Positions 58,931 to 64,000 of a stretch of DNA of 64,000 nt are shown piece after piece. Under the pieces are notes generated by a model that saw only the letters and a list, made by a program, of their open reading frames with translations, was not told the DNA's origin and made no database searches. Numbering within the stretch: position 1 is the first letter of the stretch; every line of letters starts with the position of its first letter. Source of the stretch: Cristatella mucedo (lineage: Eukaryota; Bryozoa; Phylactolaemata; Cristatellidae); NCBI GenBank assembly GCA_009760855.2, contig WPIO01000027.1:1425001-1489000 (forward strand), given 5' to 3'. Made by a program: the position numbers and the translations under genes.

Positions 58931-59599
58931 GCGTGCGTGCGCGCGCACGAGGGCCTGTGCACGCACACGTACACAGAGGCACAGAAAGAGACAGATATCT
59001 GGTGTCCGTCTGCCTACGGTGCTTGACTGAGCTGGCTGATATTTGGGCAGTGTGCGCTTCTAGGCTCGTTCTGAGACATGTTGTCGTGATTGTCATTGCC
59101 TCATGCAATATACATATAATATATATATATATATTGAATAAATATTAATAGCATACAAGTCAGGCACCTCAGCCTAAGGTTGTCTACTGTAAAGCTGTGC
59201 AGTGTCAAGAGCAAAAAATACCAGAGCTCGTTTTGTGAGACAGTCTTTCTCGAATTTTCTTGAAAAAGTCCCCAACTGCTTGGGGGTGTCTACTGTCGCT
59301 AGCACCAAGTGTAGGCTGCCGACTCCCTGGGATTGGCGGAGGCGTGTGGCCTACATGACGAATGCTTGCCAATTGGTCTGCAGCCCCCTGTCGTCAGCAC
59401 CCCCTCCTGCTGCATCCAGTCTGGTCTGTACTCTACTCTAGTCTGCAGACATCTGGTCAGCGAGCAGCCCGGCTAAATTACCAGAGCTCTCTCAATGATT
59501 TAGTACAAAGATTACTTTAACATGCATCCCAAAGCTTGTTTAACTCAATCGATCGAAGCGCTGGTGATTGCTGCAGGATTGACAAGCTTGCCTCATCGG

Positions 59600-59758
59600 C
59601 GAACCTCATTCGAACCCACGACCTCGGCCCCGAGGTCATGGGCTCGAATCCTGCGGTTGGCAATTCTCTATTGCCACTGCAAGCGTCGGTGATAGCCGTC
59701 AAGGCTCTTCTGTCGCTATACAAAAGAGGCTGGTAAATCAGCTAATATGTTTTTTTGA
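59600..59758 (+). mobile_element. SINE-B copy
   Basis: GAGGTCATGGGCTCGAATCC (B box), TTGGCAATTCTCTATTGCC, GGTGATAGCCGTCAAGGCTC, AGAGGCTGGTAAATCAGCTA, T7. The 5' end carries ATTCGAACCCACGACCTCG, so the head region is an inverted repeat of the B-box region. Confidence 0.85.
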
Positions 59759-59769
59759 ACAATAGCAGG

Positions 59770-60700
59770 CAGCAAAAAGCCAACATTACATAAGAAGCCA
59801 GCTTCGATGTTGCAGCTTTGCATTTGGCAGATCAGATCGTTGCAGCGGGTTTGCTGAGAGTTCTGCTGTCAAATCAGAGATGTCGTGCAGTCAGTCTTCG
59901 GAAGCATTCGCAGTAAATGCATGATCTCCAAAGGATTTGAGGTTGTTCTAGGCACAGCTAAACGACTTTAGTCAGAAGAGCAGGTGATACGATGCCTGAC
60001 CTGATTGGGTAGCAGCTCGGATATGTAGCCTGGAGCAAGAGAATTACGGCACCTAAAAGCGAAGGGGAAACATTGACGTCGATACGCTGCTTGATGATGG
60101 GGAGCCAGCGCAGGTTGGCAAGAAGTGGTGTAATATGGCAACTGTGGCTCTCATGACAAAAAAGCCTAGCTGCAGAGTTTTGAACCAACTGTAAATGCTT
60201 TATTGCACAGGCCGGAAGAAGGAGTTAAGATGGAATATCACAAATGCATCGACCAACTTACATGCGGTTCCCTGGCAGGCCCATATTTTTGCAATGCCAC
60301 GTAGCTGAAAGTAGGCCGACTTGAGTATGGAGCTGATGTGGTCATCTAGCGAAAGGCCACTTTGGAAAAGGACACTCAGATTTCGTGCAGATACAGGAGA
60401 TATACTGACCGGGCCCATTTTGAGGGTTAGTTTTCCAATTTCTTTGAAACACTTAGTTTGCTCATAACTACTAAGTTGGTTGTATCGTAGTTCAATAAGT
60501 CTGAGGCCATTCAGGTATTAGTGTCAACAATACTTGCAGCTAGGGAGTTGAGAGTTTGATGTGCTGGAAGGCAGAGAGGGACCAAAGCATAGGTACAGCT
60601 GTATGTCATCTGCATAGAAATGAAAGCCTGGATTCGGCAGTCCAGGCTGTATGCCTATGGTGTACTCAGTTTACCTTGCTGGCAGGTGGCCATTATATGT
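59770..60700 (-). mobile_element. LINE-2 (L2-like) with reverse-transcriptase YADD motif
   Basis: The minus strand reads YTIGIQPGLPNPGFHFYADD then IQLYLCFGPS (catalytic YADD near 60605-60617), then TLKMGPVSISPVSARNLSVL, FQSGLSLDDHISSILKSAYF, QLRGIAKIWAC, then NSAARLFCHESHSCHITPLL, ANLRWLPIIKQRID. This is the RT palm through C-terminal order of L2-like elements. Several frameshifts and stops. It is the longest LINE-2 body here. The plus-strand SINE-B at 59600-59758 lies just below its 3' end. Confidence 0.85.
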
Positions 60701-60863
60701 CGTCAGCCAGGATCTAGTGTTAACTGATTCAGGCCTAGCAGAGCTGCTGCCCCCAGGCTTAGTCGGGCACTAATCCTGCATGTCCAGCCTGTTGCCCACC
60801 GAAAGGCAGGCTGTTGCCATAGCAGTGACTCGATGAGCTTGCAGCATGGTCAAAGTGTATGCA

Positions 60864-60867
<4 letters not shown>

Positions 60868-60909
<42 letters not shown>

Positions 60910-60943
60910 CTCTCTCTCTCTCTCTCTCTGTCTTATCGCTCTC

Positions 60944-61039
<96 letters not shown>

Positions 61040-61123
61040 CCACTCTCTCTCTCTCTCTCAGCTCTCTCTCCATCTCTCTCTCTCCCGCGCTCTCTCTCTT
61101 CTCTCTCCTCTCTCTCTCTCTCC

Positions 61124-61198
<75 letters not shown>
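60868..61198 (+). repeat. Long (TC)n pyrimidine array
   Basis: About 330 bp of TC with short interruptions. The three overlapping Ser/Leu-rich frames across it are artefacts. Confidence 0.97.
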
Positions 61199-61202
<4 letters not shown>

Positions 61203-62041
61203 TCCTTTCTCCTGTACGTATTTTGCTGTGTCACTTTATCTCTGCCATTCGTTGTGACTCTTCAGCAGTAGCTGCTGGCTTGCTGGGCTAGGCCTTAAAT
61301 TCACTAATTTAAATTTTTTTTAATTTCTCCAAATTCACCATCATTGCATAACGGTATTTTGCTAGTGCTCCTAGAAACGTCTTTCTTTTGCTCCTTGTAT
61401 CGAAGCTTGTCGTTTTTCTGCTCTGCAAGAACCTCATCTGCAGCACCACGCATGATCTCTCGAGGCTGAAACAAAAGAGTACAAACATTTGAACCACTGT
61501 TTCCGAATGTACAAACCATCTCTCAGAAGGCTTCTGAGGCTACTTATCTCAAGAGGTCAACAAAAGAAATGTATTGCATTGCATTGGCTGATCCTGTCAT
61601 CTCAATAAACTCATAACTAAAAAAGCCCTAGCCGAAATGACAATGCAGCTAAGCAGTCTTCTACTGAGATATAGTAATTTTCTCACATACCCGATTATCT
61701 ATGCAGATCATCGGTTGATTGTGTGAAGTTTGCCTAAGCTGCAGTGACCTGGTCACTGACCCCTGCATTCATTCTCTGATCGTCTTTCATGACCTTATTA
61801 TACTCGTGTTATATGTTAGCTGGGTTCTGGTGTCAAAGACTATTGGGACTAAAGATGAAATAGAAAACAGATGGAAAAATGGCAGTGTTCTTTTTGGGTA
61901 GTGGGAAACTAACCTCCCCGGACGGTCGAAAGGTCATCCTTATATGTCCCTTCAGTCTTTATATGATTGGCTGCCTTGGGTAGGTCAAGATTTAGCCTTC
62001 CTTCCCTTCATCCTGGCTATGTCCCCAGTCGTATTGCTTTA

Positions 62042-62076
<35 letters not shown>

Positions 62077-62194
62077 TGTGTGTGTGCTCGGTCCTAGCTA
62101 TTCGTCCCGTGTTCATTCTTGGGTTTTCAGAGCCACGTGCAAAAAGCCTTAGTCAATGCTCAATTTCTTCAAACCATGCTGTGAGTTTGTCCGT
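61199..62194. other. 5' flank, no gene seen
   Basis: Includes a (TG)n tract at ~62046-62073. Nothing else recognised. Confidence 0.5.
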
Positions 62195-62390
62195 GTGCAA
62201 TGGCCGAGCAGTCGCACCTGGTCTTAGCCCAGGGGTGGGTAACGTGTTTGCATTTTACGACTCGGGCTGTGGGTTCGAAGCTTTTATCAGAAGATGCTTT
62301 ATTGCCCACTGCAACAAGCGTTGGTGACATTTGTTAAAGCTCTTCCACCGCTGTATTAAACGAGGCTGTTTGATCAGCCGATCCTTACTT
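62195..62390 (+). mobile_element. SINE-B copy
   Basis: TCTTAGCCCAGGGGTGGGTA ACG (A box), CTGTGGGTTCGAAGC (B box), ATGCTTTATTGCCCACTGC, CGAGGCTGTTTGATCAGCCG. Moderately diverged. Confidence 0.82.
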
Positions 62391-63399
62391 TGTCACTTCA
62401 TTTGTCACCGGTAGATGGAAGTGGTTAACGAGCTCCAGAAGAAAGCAGCTGTTTTTGCTGATCTAGCATCTGACCCTGCATCTCTCGTGCTGTTTCAGGC
62501 TCGGCATTAGCATTACCCTGATCGCACATCGATGATTGTGTCCAAATTTAGAAAACATAAACTGCGGTTGATACTATAACCCTGTTCATAGCTGTTACCA
62601 GATCGCCGACTGGAAGGAGATGGAGATGAGACGAATTGTCGAATCGCATTGTCGAAGGTTCCCGCTGGCTCTCTGGTGCCTTAGGTAAATGTCTTAGTCA
62701 CGCACACATTTGTCTGAGCTGACGAATGTAGATGTGCTATGCATGATCTACTGAGCCAGGGTCTAACGCAAAGATAGCAGTGCAACACGGTTTGCCTAGT
62801 TCACACAAGAAACGACGGAACGTTACTAGGTGGCCACCCTAGGCACGAGTTCTGGCGACTCCCTGCTCTGTTACCAATTAGAACCACTTTTGGTAGACCT
62901 TCCAGGCATCAAACTAGCACCGATCCTCCCTGGGGGTTCCTCGCAGACTGCTACTAATTGCCGGCTGAGCAGGCCATTGATAAGCCGCTGATAATTGCAT
63001 TGATTTTCCCACCTTCCGAAGCTGTATGCCTGGTTGATTCTGAAATTGAAAATCCACAGCTACGACTGCTTTTTTGTATTTTCATTTTCGTGCCTCATTT
63101 GTTTTGTCTCTGTCGGTCTGTCTGTCTCTCTTTCTCATCGTGTCTCTATGTCAACACCTCAATAGTATTCTCGGCTTTGCTTCCTACTGCTGTTCAAATC
63201 TAGTATGGTTGGCTGTGCAGGCCTGCTGATGGCTTCTTGGGTGTTTTTGTATCCTCGATTGTCTTTGATGGCCTTCTCGAATGTTATTTTGAAACTTCGC
63301 TATCGCGTTTTACCAAGCATCGAAGCTCTGTTCACATGCAGTTAGTCTTCATACACGGGTGCTCATCATGATTGGAAAGTGATAATGGCATGCCTCTCC
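62391..63399. other. 5' flank, no gene seen
   Basis: Nothing recognised. Confidence 0.5.
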
Positions 63400-63575
63400 T
63401 TCGTTATGCTGATGTGTGCTGACAGTGCTGTGCATGTTATCACTTGACTAGTCATTTGACATGTTTCTTTTCGAACACATGTTAAGTGCACAGAAAGAGA
63501 TTTAGCTCCTGGAGTATTAAAGTGCCTAGAAAGAAATTATGTGCTATACAAATGTCTTATTAGTATTATTTTTAA
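63400..63575 (+). mobile_element. LINE-2 3' end with duplicated tail
   Basis: ACTAGTCATTTGACATGTTTC matches 58715 onward. The tail motif occurs twice: AAGTGCACAGAAAGAGATTT, then AAAGTGCCTAGAAAGAAATT, followed by GTGCTATACAAATG and TATTAGTATTA. Confidence 0.7.
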
Positions 63576-64000
63576 ATTGTGATACGTGGATGGGGTGGTG
63601 CATATCTGCTCTAGCGAAGCACTGCATTTTGCCTGCTACCGTTAGCCAGCCGTGGGCGCCTGGCTACGGTTCGGCTTGGGAGAGAAGCTTTGCAATGGCC
63701 CATTAAACTAGCTGTAGATATGGTTGCTCTGGAAGACCGGATTTCCGGTGGTTTCACACTAATGTTGTGAGCCGACGTCAATCATGGGGCTCTGCTCAAG
63801 CTGTCATTCCTGATCTCAGTGCAAACTTTCGCTTAAGCCACATCAACTCACGCGAAACGACTTTCCTTCCCCTCCCAGCCGAAATTTACAGTTGGTTGCT
63901 CTAATATGATGGTTACCCGACCCAGCATATCAGTGCTATGGGTGTCAGGTGTCACGCAAGGGATCACTTGTCACAGGGGCACACACCATCGGGCAACCAC
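63576..64000. other. 5' flank, no gene seen
   Basis: Nothing recognised. Confidence 0.5.

Noticed and set aside
60833..61291. Three overlapping 130-150-codon Ser/Leu frames
   Set aside because: Pure translation of the (TC)n array.

Overview
This is animal genomic DNA: intron-rich, full of retrotransposon debris and long dinucleotide repeats, with no bacterial-style gene packing. The one clear protein-coding gene lies on the minus strand. It encodes the gamma (nucleotide-sensing, CBS-domain) subunit of AMP-activated protein kinase. Its motifs match invertebrate AMPK gamma as I know the family. CpG-containing sequence is common and L2/CR1-like LINEs are abundant, so I read the host as an invertebrate metazoan; I cannot name the phylum from sequence alone.

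Gene layout (minus strand, right to left). A candidate first coding exon (57288-57419) sits in a GC- and CpG-rich island at about 56.3-58.1 kb. After a 39.6-kb intron comes a large Ser/Pro/Ala-rich N-terminal exon (17109-17678). After a 12-kb intron come eight short exons between 5112 and 1096, which carry CBS1, CBS2, CBS3 and the start of CBS4. All ten exons join in phase with GT donors and AG acceptors and give 526 codons. The last ~40 residues, including the CBS4 His-Arg pair, lie beyond the left edge. The expected total of ~565 residues is close to the long vertebrate PRKAG2 form (569). A second CpG-rich patch at 17.7-18.9 kb may be an internal promoter.

Most of the rest is intronic or 5'-flanking repeat. 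I see: (1) LINE-1, an L2/CR1-like non-LTR element ending in an ATTAC-rich tail, at 1-415, 32174-33323 (one copy nested in another in opposite orientation) and 51509-52221; (2) LINE-2, a second L2-like family ending in an AAGTGCCTAGAAAGAG...TATTATTATT tail, in at least five body fragments and several tails; (3) SINE-B, a tRNA-derived family with about 15 copies, one with a clean 10-bp target-site duplication; (4) SINE-A, a tRNA-derived family that shares the LINE-2 tail; (5) a Tc1/mariner transposase relic at ~42.0-42.3 kb; (6) long (GA)n, (CA)n, (TA)n, (CT)n and (CAG)n arrays; (7) several perfect hairpins, notably a 203-bp foldback made from LINE sequence at 48276-48478.

I found no tRNA, rRNA, CRISPR, operon or other complete protein-coding gene. 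Long open frames inside (GA)n, (CA)n and (CT)n arrays, and most frames in the GC-rich island, are composition artefacts. No radically new system is evident. The most interesting items are the architecture of the AMPK gamma locus, the nested LINE, the LINE foldback, and the SINE/LINE partnership.
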